Source: Nocardioides dokdonensis FR1436
GTDB lineage: Bacteria; Actinomycetota; Actinomycetes; Propionibacteriales; Nocardioidaceae
Reading direction: 5' to 3'
Length of the DNA: 64,000 nt
NCBI RefSeq assembly: GCF_001653335.1
Contig: NZ_CP015079.1
Coordinates: forward strand, 1,240,001 to 1,304,000
Shown here piece by piece: positions 27,216 to 35,294 of this stretch. The notes under the pieces are model-generated. The model worked only from the letters and a program-made list of their open reading frames with translations. It searched no databases and had not been told where the DNA came from. Made by a program: the position numbers and the translations under genes. Within the stretch, counting starts at the first letter, position 1. Every line of letters starts with the position of its first letter.

Positions 27216-28376
27216 TCAGCGACGCAGGAGCAGCACCCGGTCGTCGCCGTCACGGACCTCGCCGCGGCCGTCGGTGTTGGAGGTCGCCAGGAGGAGGCCG
27301 CTCTCCCCCGGGCCGCCGTCGCGGGGCAGGGCGAGGACGCTGCGCAGCCGACCGAGCTCGCCGGCGTAGTGGCCCACCGGCTGCTCGACCAGGTCGGCGG
27401 AGGGCTGGTCCGAGGCCGAGGCACCCGTCAGCGGTACCTCCCACAGCCGCTCGCCGCGCAGGGCCGCCATCCACAGCGACCCGTCCCAGAAGGCCAGGCC
27501 CGAGGGTGAGGCGTCGGCGGTGCTCCAGACGACCACGGGGTCGGTGAGGCCGGCCTCGCCTCCGCTGCCCTCGACCTGCGGCCACCCGTAGTTGGCACCC
27601 GCCTCGATCAGGTTGAGCTCGTCGTAGGCGTTCGCCCCGAACTCCGAGGCCCACAGCCGGCCCTGGTCGTCGAAGGCGAGCCCCTCGACGTTGCGGTGGC
27701 CGTAGCTGAAGACCTCGTTGTCGAAAGGGTTGCCGGGGGCGGGACGTCCGTCGAGGCCCAACCGCAGCACCTTGCCGGAGAGGGAGCCGGTGTCCTGTGC
27801 GGACCCGGGGACGCCGTTGTCACCGGTCCCCACGTAGAGCAGCTCGTCGGGCCCGATGACCAGCCGCCCGCCCTGGTGGAAGCCGGCACCTCCGGGGATG
27901 CCCTCCAGCAGCACCACGGGCTCGCCCAGCCGCTCACCGTCCCAGGGCATCGAGACGATCCTGCTGGTCGCCTCGACGGTGTAGTAGGCCAGCAGCGCCG
28001 ACTCGTCGGGCGTCAGCGCCAGGCCCAGGAGGCCCGCCTCGCCACCCGGCACGACGTCGGGCAGCGTCCGCAGTGCCTCGGTCTCGCCGGTGGCAGGTTC
28101 CAGGCGCAGGAGCCGTCCGGTGTCCCGCTCGCTGAGCAGCACGGTCCCCTCCCGGGTCGCGGCCAGGCCCCAGGGGCTGGTCAGCCCGGTGCTGATCTCC
28201 TCGGACGAGAGCCCCGCCGCGTCCCCTGGGGCGAGGTCGTCGGCCGGCGAGCCGGTGCGGGTCGTGGCGCTGGGGGCGTTCGCGCGCTGCCCGGGGTCCG
28301 GGTCGCCGCCACAGCCGACCAGGAGCGACGTCACCAGGGCGACGAGACCGAGCGAGCGGCCTACGGGACGGATCAC
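27216..28376 (-). CDS. Lipoprotein PQQ-dependent sugar dehydrogenase (glucose/sorbosone dehydrogenase family)
   Basis: 386 aa from a GTG. A lipoprotein signal ends in LVGC with the lipidated Cys at residue 22. The beta-propeller begins LSSEEISTGLTSPWGLAATREGT and carries GGEAGLLGLALTP, GFHQGGRLVIGPD, YGHRNVEGLAFD and ANYGWPQVEG, which are the characteristic GSDH motifs. These exported enzymes oxidise aldoses when given PQQ; the cofactor must come from elsewhere, as no pqq genes are here. It is bracketed by the 46-bp direct repeat and by repeat blocks B and C. Confidence 0.9.
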   Translation of the reverse strand: MIRPVGRSLGLVALVTSLLVGCGGDPDPGQRANAPSATTRTGSPADDLAPGDAAGLSSEEISTGLTSPWGLAATREGTVLLSERDTGRLLRLEPATGETEALRTLPDVVPGGEAGLLGLALTPDESALLAYYTVEATSRIVSMPWDGERLGEPVVLLEGIPGGAGFHQGGRLVIGPDELLYVGTGDNGVPGSAQDTGSLSGKVLRLGLDGRPAPGNPFDNEVFSYGHRNVEGLAFDDQGRLWASEFGANAYDELNLIEAGANYGWPQVEGSGGEAGLTDPVVVWSTADASPSGLAFWDGSLWMAALRGERLWEVPLTGASASDQPSADLVEQPVGHYAGELGRLRSVLALPRDGGPGESGLLLATSNTDGRGEVRDGDDRVLLLRR

Positions 28377-28392
28377 GGCCCCAGCGTGCCAG

Positions 28393-28438
28393 GCCGCTCT
28401 CCACCCGTCAGGTCGCCCGCGCCCGCTCCTGACCCGGC
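28393..28438 (+). repeat. 46-bp direct repeat, copy 2: relic of a drrB 3' end
   Basis: Differs from 27025-27070 at four positions. Read on the plus strand it still encodes LSTRQVARARS and a TGA, matching the permease C-terminus LSTRQFARASS. It sits just upstream of the sorbosone dehydrogenase start and has no gene body in front of it. Confidence 0.85.
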
Positions 28439-28484
28439 GCGACATCTGGGCCGGGTGGGCGCGACATCTGGGCCGGGTCGCGGG
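28430..28484. repeat. Intergenic repeat block, copy C
   Basis: After TGACCCGGCGC, two units of GACATCTGGGCCGGGT (at 28441 and 28463) repeat with the same 22-bp spacing as block B. It lies upstream of the antiporter gene. Confidence 0.75.
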
Positions 28485-28557
28485 TCCGCGCCCGCCCTGA
28501 CGAGCGGGGAGACCCCCGTGGCTGGAAGAATCGACCCAGCCTGCGGGAGGGACCCCC

Positions 28558-30150
28558 ATGGAGGACATGACGGCGATCCTCGTCGTGGCGCTGCTCGGCG
28601 GCATGGCCGCGGCGCTGGTGCGGCTGCCGCCGCTGCTGGGCTTCCTCGTGGCCGGGTTCGTGCTCAACGTGCTCGGGGTCGCCTCGGTGCCGGCGCTCGA
28701 GGTCTCGGCCGACCTCGGCGTCACCCTCCTGCTGTTCGGCGTCGGGCTCAAGATCGACCTGCGCCAGCTCGCCCAGCGCGAGGTGTGGGTCACCGCGACC
28801 GTGCACATGGTCGCCTCCACCCTGATCGGGGCCGCCGTCGTGGCGGCCATCGGCCTGAGCGGCACCGCCCTGCTCGCGGGCAGCGACTGGCGCACCTGGG
28901 TCCTCGTCGGGTTCGCCCTGTCGTTCTCCAGCACCGTCTTCGTGGTCAAGATCCTCGAGGACCGCAGCGCCAGCCGCTCCCTGGGCGGCCGGACCGCCAT
29001 CGGGGTGCTCGTGGTCCAGGACCTCGCCGCGGTCGCCTACCTGGCCGCCTCCTCCGGGAAGCCGCCGTCCCCCTGGGCCCTGCTGCTGCTGCTCCTGCTG
29101 CCCGGGGCGTGGGTGCTGCGCACCGTGCTGGCCCGCATCGGCCACGACGAGCTGCGCCCGCTCTTCGGCCTGGTGCTGGCCCTGGTGCCCGGCTACGCGC
29201 TCTTCGAGGCCGTCGGCCTCAAGGGCGACCTGGGTGCCCTGGTCATCGGCATGATGCTGGCCGGCCGGCCCGGCGCGATGGGGCTCGCGAAGAGCATCTT
29301 CACCGTCAAGGACCTGCTGCTGGTCGGCTTCTTCGTTTCCATCGGGATCGGCGCCCTGCCCACCCTGGAGCACCTCCTGGTCGCCCTCGTGCTCGTGGTG
29401 GTGCTGCTGCCGCTCAAGGCCGTGGGCTTCGCCGCGCTGCTCGGCACCGCCGGGCTGCGACGGCGTACGTCGGTCCTCACCGGCTCCACGCTCGCGAACT
29501 TCTCCGAGTTCGGGCTGATCGTGGCGGTCGCGGCCTCGGCCGACGTGCTGGGCGAGGACTGGCTGGCCACCCTGGCCACCGCGATCGCGGCCAGCTTCGT
29601 CGTCGGCACCGCCGTGGGCAGGCGCCCTGAGTACCTCGTCAAGGCCCTGTCGCGGCTGGTCCGCGAGCGGCCCGAGCAGCGCCTGCACCCGGAGGACCGG
29701 CCGATCGACGTGGGCCACGCCGAGGCGGTGGTGCTCGGGATGGGCCGGGTCGGCCGCGCGGCCTACGACCGGCTCCAGCAGGTCCACGGCCTGGCCACGG
29801 TCGGTGTCGAGACCTCCGGCGACCGGGTGGCGCGCCTGGTCGAGGAGGGTGTGGACCTCATCGAGGGCGACGCCACCGACCCGGAGTTCTACGAGCGGCT
29901 GCACACCGGTGACGTGCGCGTGGTGCTGCTGGCGATGCCGTTCCACGGCAACAACGTCGACGCGCTCGAGCAGCTGCGCGCAGCCGGTTTCACCGGGACC
30001 ATCGCCGTCGTCACGCAGTACGACGCCGACCTGCGCCAGGCCCGCGCGCTCGGCGCCCAGACCGGCTTCCAGCTCTACGACGGTGCCGGGGCCGAGCTGG
30101 CCGACCTGGCCGCGGAGGCCGCCGGTCTGCGGCTGCGCGACCAGGACTGA
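28558..30150 (+). CDS. KefB/CPA2-type cation:proton antiporter with RCK_N (TrkA-N) domain
   Basis: 530 aa. Residues 1-375 form about twelve membrane helices of the Na_H_exchanger family, including GFLVAGFVLN, LGVTLLLFGVGLKIDLRQL, LSFSSTVFVVKILE and TGSTLANFSEFGLIVA. Residues 390-510 are a Rossmann RCK_N domain: AVVLGMGRVGRAAYDRLQ, then ETSGDRVARL and EGDATDPEF. Such proteins exchange K+ or Na+ for H+ under nucleotide control. ATG 28558 follows GGAGGGACCCCC. Confidence 0.92.
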   Translation: MEDMTAILVVALLGGMAAALVRLPPLLGFLVAGFVLNVLGVASVPALEVSADLGVTLLLFGVGLKIDLRQLAQREVWVTATVHMVASTLIGAAVVAAIGLSGTALLAGSDWRTWVLVGFALSFSSTVFVVKILEDRSASRSLGGRTAIGVLVVQDLAAVAYLAASSGKPPSPWALLLLLLLPGAWVLRTVLARIGHDELRPLFGLVLALVPGYALFEAVGLKGDLGALVIGMMLAGRPGAMGLAKSIFTVKDLLLVGFFVSIGIGALPTLEHLLVALVLVVVLLPLKAVGFAALLGTAGLRRRTSVLTGSTLANFSEFGLIVAVAASADVLGEDWLATLATAIAASFVVGTAVGRRPEYLVKALSRLVRERPEQRLHPEDRPIDVGHAEAVVLGMGRVGRAAYDRLQQVHGLATVGVETSGDRVARLVEEGVDLIEGDATDPEFYERLHTGDVRVVLLAMPFHGNNVDALEQLRAAGFTGTIAVVTQYDADLRQARALGAQTGFQLYDGAGAELADLAAEAAGLRLRDQD

Positions 30151-30174
30151 GCCAGGCTCTGCGAGGCTGGGCCG

Positions 30175-30822
30175 GTGCCCGACACCGTCCCCGCGCCGCA
30201 GCTGTCCCTGCCCGACGACGAGGCCCGCGCCCGGGTCGCGGCCTTCGCCGACGACCTGGTGCGTCGGCGCACGGTCCGGGACTTCTCGTCCCGCCCGGTC
30301 GCCGCGGGCGTCCTCGAGGACGCGGTCCGCGCCGCCGCCAGCGCGCCCAGCGGGGCGCACGTGCAGCCCTGGCGCTTCGTCGTGGTCACCGACCCCACCG
30401 TCCGCCGGCGCCTGCGCGAGGCGGCGGAGGCCGAGGAGCGCGAGTTCTACGGCCGTCGCGCCTCCGAGGAGTGGTTGCAGGCCCTCGCCCACCTCGGCAC
30501 CGACGCCACCAAGCCGTTCCTCACCGACGCGGCCGCGCTGGTCGTGGTCTTCGAGGTGCACCAGGGCCCGGACTCGCCCAAGCCCTACTACGTCAAGGAG
30601 TCGGTGGGGATCGCCGTCGGGTTCCTGCTGGCCGCGCTGCACCAGGCCGGGCTCGCGACCCTGACCCACACCCCGAGCCCGATGAAGTTCCTCGGCGAGG
30701 TCCTCGGTCGCCCGCCCGAGGAGCGCGCGTTCGTCGTCGTCGCGGTCGGCCATCCCGCACCGGACGCCGAGGTCCCGGCCCTGGAGCGCAAGCGGCTCGA
30801 CCAGGTGCTGGTCCGCGTCTGA
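30175..30822 (+). CDS. Nitroreductase-family flavoprotein
   Basis: 215 aa from a GTG, 24 bp after the antiporter stop. RRTVRDFSSRPV near residue 31 and AAASAPSGAHVQPWRFVVVTD (FMN contacts) start the fold; KESVGIAVGFLLAALHQAGLATLTHTPSPM and RPPEERAFVVVAVG complete it. The pattern is closest to the BluB/iodotyrosine-deiodinase branch of the nitroreductase superfamily, but no cobalamin genes are near, so the substrate is open. Confidence 0.9.
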   Translation: MPDTVPAPQLSLPDDEARARVAAFADDLVRRRTVRDFSSRPVAAGVLEDAVRAAASAPSGAHVQPWRFVVVTDPTVRRRLREAAEAEEREFYGRRASEEWLQALAHLGTDATKPFLTDAAALVVVFEVHQGPDSPKPYYVKESVGIAVGFLLAALHQAGLATLTHTPSPMKFLGEVLGRPPEERAFVVVAVGHPAPDAEVPALERKRLDQVLVRV

Positions 30823-30831
30823 GCCGCAGGG

Positions 30832-32598
30832 TCAGTCGCGCAGCTTGGCCAGCCGGGCACGCAGCAGGTCGACGCGGTGGGCGTTGCCGTGCAGCTCCAC
30901 GTAGCTCTCGGCGTACGACGCCAGCAGCGCGTCGTCGAGCCGGCGCACCGCACCCGGGGGGTAGCGGTAGTCCATGCGCTGGTTGATGTCGGCCTCGTCG
31001 ACGGCGACCAGCGCCTCGGAGAGCTCGCCGAGGCTGGTGACGCCCAGCTCGAGCAGCAACCCGGAGATCCACGCGTAGTGGTCGGTGCGCGACCAGCCGG
31101 CATCGGCGTACTGCCCGGCGAGGAAGGCTGCCAGCTCACGCGGGTCGAGGCGCGGGTCGGCGTCGGGCTCGGCGACCTCGTCGTCGCCGGCGCGCGGGTC
31201 GGTGGCCTGGAGCCGGTCGCGGATCGTGGAGAACTCCCGGTCGGCCAGCTCCAGCAGCCCGGCGGCGAGGGTGAAGCGGCGGTCGAAGTCGCGCTCGTGC
31301 TCCTCGGGGACGACGCCCTTGTAGCGGATGTCGTGCTCGAACTCCGCCCACGCGTGCTGCAGGACGGTGCGGATCTGCACCGACGCGACCAGCCCGCGCA
31401 GCGACGACCACTCCGGGTCGCCCTCGCGAGCGCCGTCGAGGCCGACGACCTGGTGCCGGCTGGAGTACCCGAAGCGACCCTCGCTGGCGGTCTCCCGGCC
31501 CATGTCACGGTCGTCGTGGACGACGAGCTGGTCGCGGACCAGGTCGGCCACCGTCTCGACGTCGCGCTGGACGTAGGTGATGACCCGGACCCCGAGCTGG
31601 TCGGTGACCTCGGTCAGCGGGTCGCGGTAGAGCGGCCGGCTCCCCGGCCGGCCGTCGACGCTGCGGGCCGCCTTGGCCGCGAACGAGCCGACCGACTTGG
31701 TGCGCCCGGTGACGGAGAGGTAGTTGATGCCGGCCTCGTCGAGCAGCGACTGGACCAGCCGCACGTAGCGCTCCCCGGCGTCGCGCAGCTGCGGCAGGCG
31801 CGCGGCGTACGCCTGGGTGGCGGCCTGGACCGGGTCGGTGCGCGGCCGGCTGCGCCGCGGGCTGGGCTCGAGGTCGTCGGGGAGGGTCGGGACGACGACG
31901 TAGCCGTTCTCCCAGGAGCCCTCGGGACCCAGGTAGGTGGTGGTCGCGTCGGGGTGCAGGTCGGCGAAGAGCCCGACGTAGGCGCACACCACGGCGTCGA
32001 CCTGGTCCTCGACGACGCGCAGCTCGCTCTTGCGGGTGGCGCCCTCGACGTCGGCGCGCAGCCGGGTCCACGGCTCGCCGGCGGTGACCACGACGGTCTC
32101 CAGGTAGCCCATCAGCGCGAGCAGCTCGCTGCGCAGGCCCTCGAGGTCGCGCCCGGCCTTGTTCTTGTACTTCAGGCTGCGCCCGAGCCGGAACAGCGCG
32201 ACCGTGGCCGGGTGCGGGTAGACCTCGATCGCGCGCCGCTGCCGGCCGGACCGGGGGTTGAGGTCGAGACGCAGCTGACCGGCGATCCGGGCGCCGCGCG
32301 GGGTCTCGGCGAACTCGGGCTTGCCCGTGTTCGCCGGGTGGGCACCGGCGTCGAAGCGCGCGAAGTCCTTGTTCAGCGCGGCCTCGCAGCCGCGGTTGCC
32401 GGTGGCGTTGCGCACGATCAGCGGGGCGTCGATCGCCACCAGGCACGGCCCGCCGGCCACCACGCCCTCGACGGCCGCGGCCACCTCGTCGTCGGTGCGC
32501 TGCGCCGAGACGTGCAGCAGCCGCGCCTCGGGGTCCAGCACCGCGACCCCGGTGGGAGCGCGCTGGCCCCAGGCGAGGTCGATGCCGACGTAGTGCAT
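30832..32598 (-). CDS. DUF429 (RNase H-like) domain fused to RelA/SpoT (p)ppGpp-synthetase domain
   Basis: 588 aa in one uninterrupted frame starting MHYVGIDLAWG. Residues 1-240 match DUF429, a predicted RNase H-fold nuclease, with acidic candidates Asp7 (GIDLAWG), Asp57 (AIDAPL), Glu125 (EVYPHP) and Asp198/Asp201. A Pro/Arg linker (about 243-255) leads to an alarmone-synthetase domain at 265-430: GRTKSVGSFAAKAAR, the substrate-binding Asp333 in DQLGVRVI, the G-loop FGYSSRHQVV (Tyr378), and VQIRTVLQHAWAEFEHDIRYK. Residues 480-588 are a helical tail. The Glu that normally precedes the QIRT motif is Ser406. No hydrolase, TGS or ACT domain, so it is a small-alarmone-synthetase type. Function inferred; the fusion is directly visible. 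Confidence 0.85.
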   Translation of the reverse strand: MHYVGIDLAWGQRAPTGVAVLDPEARLLHVSAQRTDDEVAAAVEGVVAGGPCLVAIDAPLIVRNATGNRGCEAALNKDFARFDAGAHPANTGKPEFAETPRGARIAGQLRLDLNPRSGRQRRAIEVYPHPATVALFRLGRSLKYKNKAGRDLEGLRSELLALMGYLETVVVTAGEPWTRLRADVEGATRKSELRVVEDQVDAVVCAYVGLFADLHPDATTTYLGPEGSWENGYVVVPTLPDDLEPSPRRSRPRTDPVQAATQAYAARLPQLRDAGERYVRLVQSLLDEAGINYLSVTGRTKSVGSFAAKAARSVDGRPGSRPLYRDPLTEVTDQLGVRVITYVQRDVETVADLVRDQLVVHDDRDMGRETASEGRFGYSSRHQVVGLDGAREGDPEWSSLRGLVASVQIRTVLQHAWAEFEHDIRYKGVVPEEHERDFDRRFTLAAGLLELADREFSTIRDRLQATDPRAGDDEVAEPDADPRLDPRELAAFLAGQYADAGWSRTDHYAWISGLLLELGVTSLGELSEALVAVDEADINQRMDYRYPPGAVRRLDDALLASYAESYVELHGNAHRVDLLRARLAKLRD

Positions 32599-32648
32599 GC
32601 CCCTACCCTGCCGTACGCCGCCCCCGCAGCCGCTCAGGCCTCGCGGGT

Positions 32649-33839
32649 TCAGCCCTCGTGGATCGGCTCGGCGGGAAGCCGCTTGACCTTGCGGGTCCGG
32701 CGGCGTCGGCCCGGGATCATCGAGCGCATCTCCTCGAGCTTGCCGAAGCACAGCAGCCGGTCACCGGCCTCGAGCACGTGCCGGCTGTGCGGGTTCGGGA
32801 TGACGCTGGTGCCGCGCTGCAGCGTCAGCGCCGAGATGTCGCGCTCGCGCAGCCCCGACTCGCCCAGGGTCTTGCCCACGAGGTCGGAGGCGGCCTGCAC
32901 CGCGATCTCGGCGACGCCGTACCCGGTCGAGACCGTGAGCCGCTGGCGCACGTCGATCTCGGGGAAGGCGACCTGGTTGTCGATGAAGTCGATGATCGAG
33001 CCGGCGACGTCTAGGTCGGTGGCGCGCTCGATGCCCTCGAGCCCGGGCGAGGAGTTCACCTCCATCACCAGGGGACCGTCGTTGCCCTCGAGCATGTCGA
33101 CGCCGGCGACCCGCAGCCCCATGATCTGCGCGGCCCGCACCGCCACGCGCTCGTAGTCGGCGTCCAGGGTGACCGGCTCGACGGTGCCGCCGCGGTGCAC
33201 GTTGGAGCGGAACTCGTCGCCCTGCGCGACCCGGCGCATCGCCGCCACCACCCGGTCGCCGACCACCAGCGCGCGGATGTCGCGGCCCTTGCTCTCGGCG
33301 ACGAAGCGCTGGATGAGCACGTTCTGCCGGGTGCTGTGCAGGGTCTCGATGATCGCCTCGGCGACCTTGAGGGTGGGCGCCAGGATGACCCCGATGCCCT
33401 GGGTGCCCTCCAGGAGCTTGATCACCACCGGCGCCCCGCCGACCCGCTCGATGGCGGCGATGACGTCGGCCCGGTCGCGCACGAAGGTCGTGGCCGGCAT
33501 CCCGATGTGGTGCCGGGACAGGATCTGGGTCGCGCGCAGCTTGTCGCGCGAGTTCGTGATCCCCCACGACGTGCTGGGCGTGTAGACGTCCATCTGCTCG
33601 AACTGGCGCACCACGGCGGTGCCGAAGTACGTGATCGAGTTGCCGATGCGCGGCAGGATGGCGTCGTAGTGCGAGAGCCGCTTGCCCCGGAACTGCAGGT
33701 CCGGCTCGTCACCGGCGAGGTCGATGCCGAAACGCAGCGTGTTGAGCACCTTGACCTCGTGACCCCGGTCGAGGGCCGCGGTGCGCAGGCGCTGCGTACT
33801 GTACGACCGGGGCGCGCGGGACAGGATCGCGAGTTTCAT
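32649..33839 (-). CDS. RimK-family ATP-grasp glutamate ligase with C-terminal RCK_C-like domain
   Basis: 396 aa; typical RimK is about 300. Residues 1-95 are the RimK N-domain (DAILPRIGNSITYFGTAVVRQFE), 100-290 the ATP-grasp core with VVIKLLEGTQGIGVILA, LIQRFVAESKGRDIRALVVG, VAGVDMLEGNDGPLVMEVNSSPG. Residues 300-375 form an added domain like TrkA_C/RCK_C (AVQAASDLVGKTLGESGL ... LEAGDRLLCFG), followed by a basic tail. RimK adds glutamates to ribosomal protein S6 or other acceptors. The divergent gene 23 bp away encodes a RimB-type protease. Named as RimK-family because the acceptor is unproven. Confidence 0.9.
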   Translation of the reverse strand: MKLAILSRAPRSYSTQRLRTAALDRGHEVKVLNTLRFGIDLAGDEPDLQFRGKRLSHYDAILPRIGNSITYFGTAVVRQFEQMDVYTPSTSWGITNSRDKLRATQILSRHHIGMPATTFVRDRADVIAAIERVGGAPVVIKLLEGTQGIGVILAPTLKVAEAIIETLHSTRQNVLIQRFVAESKGRDIRALVVGDRVVAAMRRVAQGDEFRSNVHRGGTVEPVTLDADYERVAVRAAQIMGLRVAGVDMLEGNDGPLVMEVNSSPGLEGIERATDLDVAGSIIDFIDNQVAFPEIDVRQRLTVSTGYGVAEIAVQAASDLVGKTLGESGLRERDISALTLQRGTSVIPNPHSRHVLEAGDRLLCFGKLEEMRSMIPGRRRRTRKVKRLPAEPIHEG

Positions 33840-33862
33840 GGGTTCCAGACTGAGAGGCGACG

Positions 33863-34336
33863 GTGGAGACGGACCTTTCCTACACCCTGGCGGGGTGGCG
33901 GGAGTGGGTCAGCCTGCCCGATGCCGGTGTCGAGTGGATGAAGGCCAAGCTCGACACGGGGGCCCGGACCTCGGCGATCCACGCCTTCGACCTCGAGGAG
34001 CTCGAGCGCGACGGCCAGCAGCTCGTGCGCTTCTCCGTGCACCCCTGGCAGGCCACCGACGAGGACGCCGTGCTGGTCGAGAGCCCCGTGCTGGACCGTC
34101 GAGAGGTCCGCTCGTCCTCCGGCCACGTCGAGGAGCGGCTGGTGGTGCCGATGGCGCTCACCCTCGTCGGGCGCACCGTCACCGTCGAGATGAGCCTGAG
34201 CCGCCGCGACGAGATGGGCTTCCGGCTGCTCGTGGGGCGTGAGGCGCTGCGCCAGGGCTTCGTCGTGGACCCCGGCCACTCCTACCGCGGCGCCCGCCCG
34301 CCGGTCACCGTCCGCCGCCGCAACCGGGGCCGCTGA
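33863..34336 (+). CDS. RimB-type retropepsin-like ATP-dependent zinc protease domain protein
   Basis: 157 aa from a GTG. GWREWVSLPDAGVEWMKAKLDTGARTSAIHA holds the retropepsin-like DTGARTSA motif at about residues 31-38, and the second half GFRLLVGREALRQGFVVDP is typical of this family (formerly DUF785). Pseudomonas RimB removes or limits glutamates added by RimK. It starts 23 bp from the divergent rimK-like gene, and the aspartoacylase gene begins at its stop. Confidence 0.9.
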   Translation: METDLSYTLAGWREWVSLPDAGVEWMKAKLDTGARTSAIHAFDLEELERDGQQLVRFSVHPWQATDEDAVLVESPVLDRREVRSSSGHVEERLVVPMALTLVGRTVTVEMSLSRRDEMGFRLLVGREALRQGFVVDPGHSYRGARPPVTVRRRNRGR

Positions 34337-34337
34337 C

Positions 34338-35294
34338 GTGGCCCGCCCGTCGTTCGAGATCGGCCCCGTGCGGGTGCGCCCGGGGCGCGCCCAGTCGCTC
34401 GCGCTCCCGATCACCCGCCTGGTGACCGGTGCCGAGGTCGACCTGCCGGTCCGCGTCGTGCACGGGCGCGAGGACGGCCCCACCGTCTGGATCGACGCCG
34501 CCATCCACGGCGACGAGGCCGTCGGCGTCGAGGTGGTGCGCCAGGTGCTCGCCGACCTCGACCCGCGCACCCTGCGGGGCACGCTGATCGCGATCCCGAT
34601 CGTCAACGTCCTCGGCTTCATGACCGGCAGCCGCTACCTGCCCGACCGCCGCGACCTCAACCGGTCCTTCCCCGGCTCGGCCCGCGGCTCGCTGGCCGGT
34701 CGCATCGCGCACCTGATGATGACCGAGGTCGTCGCCAAGTGCTCGGTGGGCATCGACCTGCACACCGGCTCCGACCGGCGCACCAACCTGCCGCAGATCC
34801 GCACCGACCTCGAGGACCCCGAGACCCGTCGCCTGGCCGAGGCGTTCGCGGCGCCCGTGATGATGCACGCGCGGCTGCGGGACGGCTCGCTGCGCCACGC
34901 CGCGCGCGAGGAGGGCGCCAAGGTGCTGCTCTACGAGGCCGGCGAGGCCTGGCGGATGGACCCGTGGGCGATCGACGCCGGCGTGCGCGGCGTACGACGC
35001 GTGCTCGCGGCGCTGGAGATGACCGGGCCCGTCGACGAGGAGCCGCCGCCGGCCAGCCTCGAGAGCTGGCGCAGCGGCTGGGTGCGCGCGCGAGGCACCG
35101 GGATGCTGCACCTGGAGGCCGAGCTGGGCCAGCGTGTCGAGAAGGGCGAGCGCCTGGGCGGGCTCTTCGACTCCTTCGGCAAGCGGGTGCGACTGGTGCA
35201 CGCCGACCGCGCGGGCATCGTGGTGGGCCGCACCGAGGCACCGCTGGTGAGCTCGGGGGACGCGGTGCTCCACCTCGCCGAGGTCGAGCCGTGA
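34338..35294 (+). CDS. Succinylglutamate desuccinylase/aspartoacylase-family protein
   Basis: 318 aa from a GTG immediately after the RimB-type stop. Zn-carboxypeptidase-like motifs are present: AAIHGDEAVGVEV (His-x-x-Glu ligands, near residue 55), DRRDLNRSFPG (substrate Arg/Asn), GIDLHTGSDRR (third ligand) and LLYEAGEAW. A C-terminal barrel-sandwich region RGTGMLHLEAELGQRVEKGERLG follows. Proteins of this type recur beside rimK and rimB and are thought to act in the same glutamate-tail pathway; the exact substrate is not known. Confidence 0.9.
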   Translation: MARPSFEIGPVRVRPGRAQSLALPITRLVTGAEVDLPVRVVHGREDGPTVWIDAAIHGDEAVGVEVVRQVLADLDPRTLRGTLIAIPIVNVLGFMTGSRYLPDRRDLNRSFPGSARGSLAGRIAHLMMTEVVAKCSVGIDLHTGSDRRTNLPQIRTDLEDPETRRLAEAFAAPVMMHARLRDGSLRHAAREEGAKVLLYEAGEAWRMDPWAIDAGVRGVRRVLAALEMTGPVDEEPPPASLESWRSGWVRARGTGMLHLEAELGQRVEKGERLGGLFDSFGKRVRLVHADRAGIVVGRTEAPLVSSGDAVLHLAEVEP

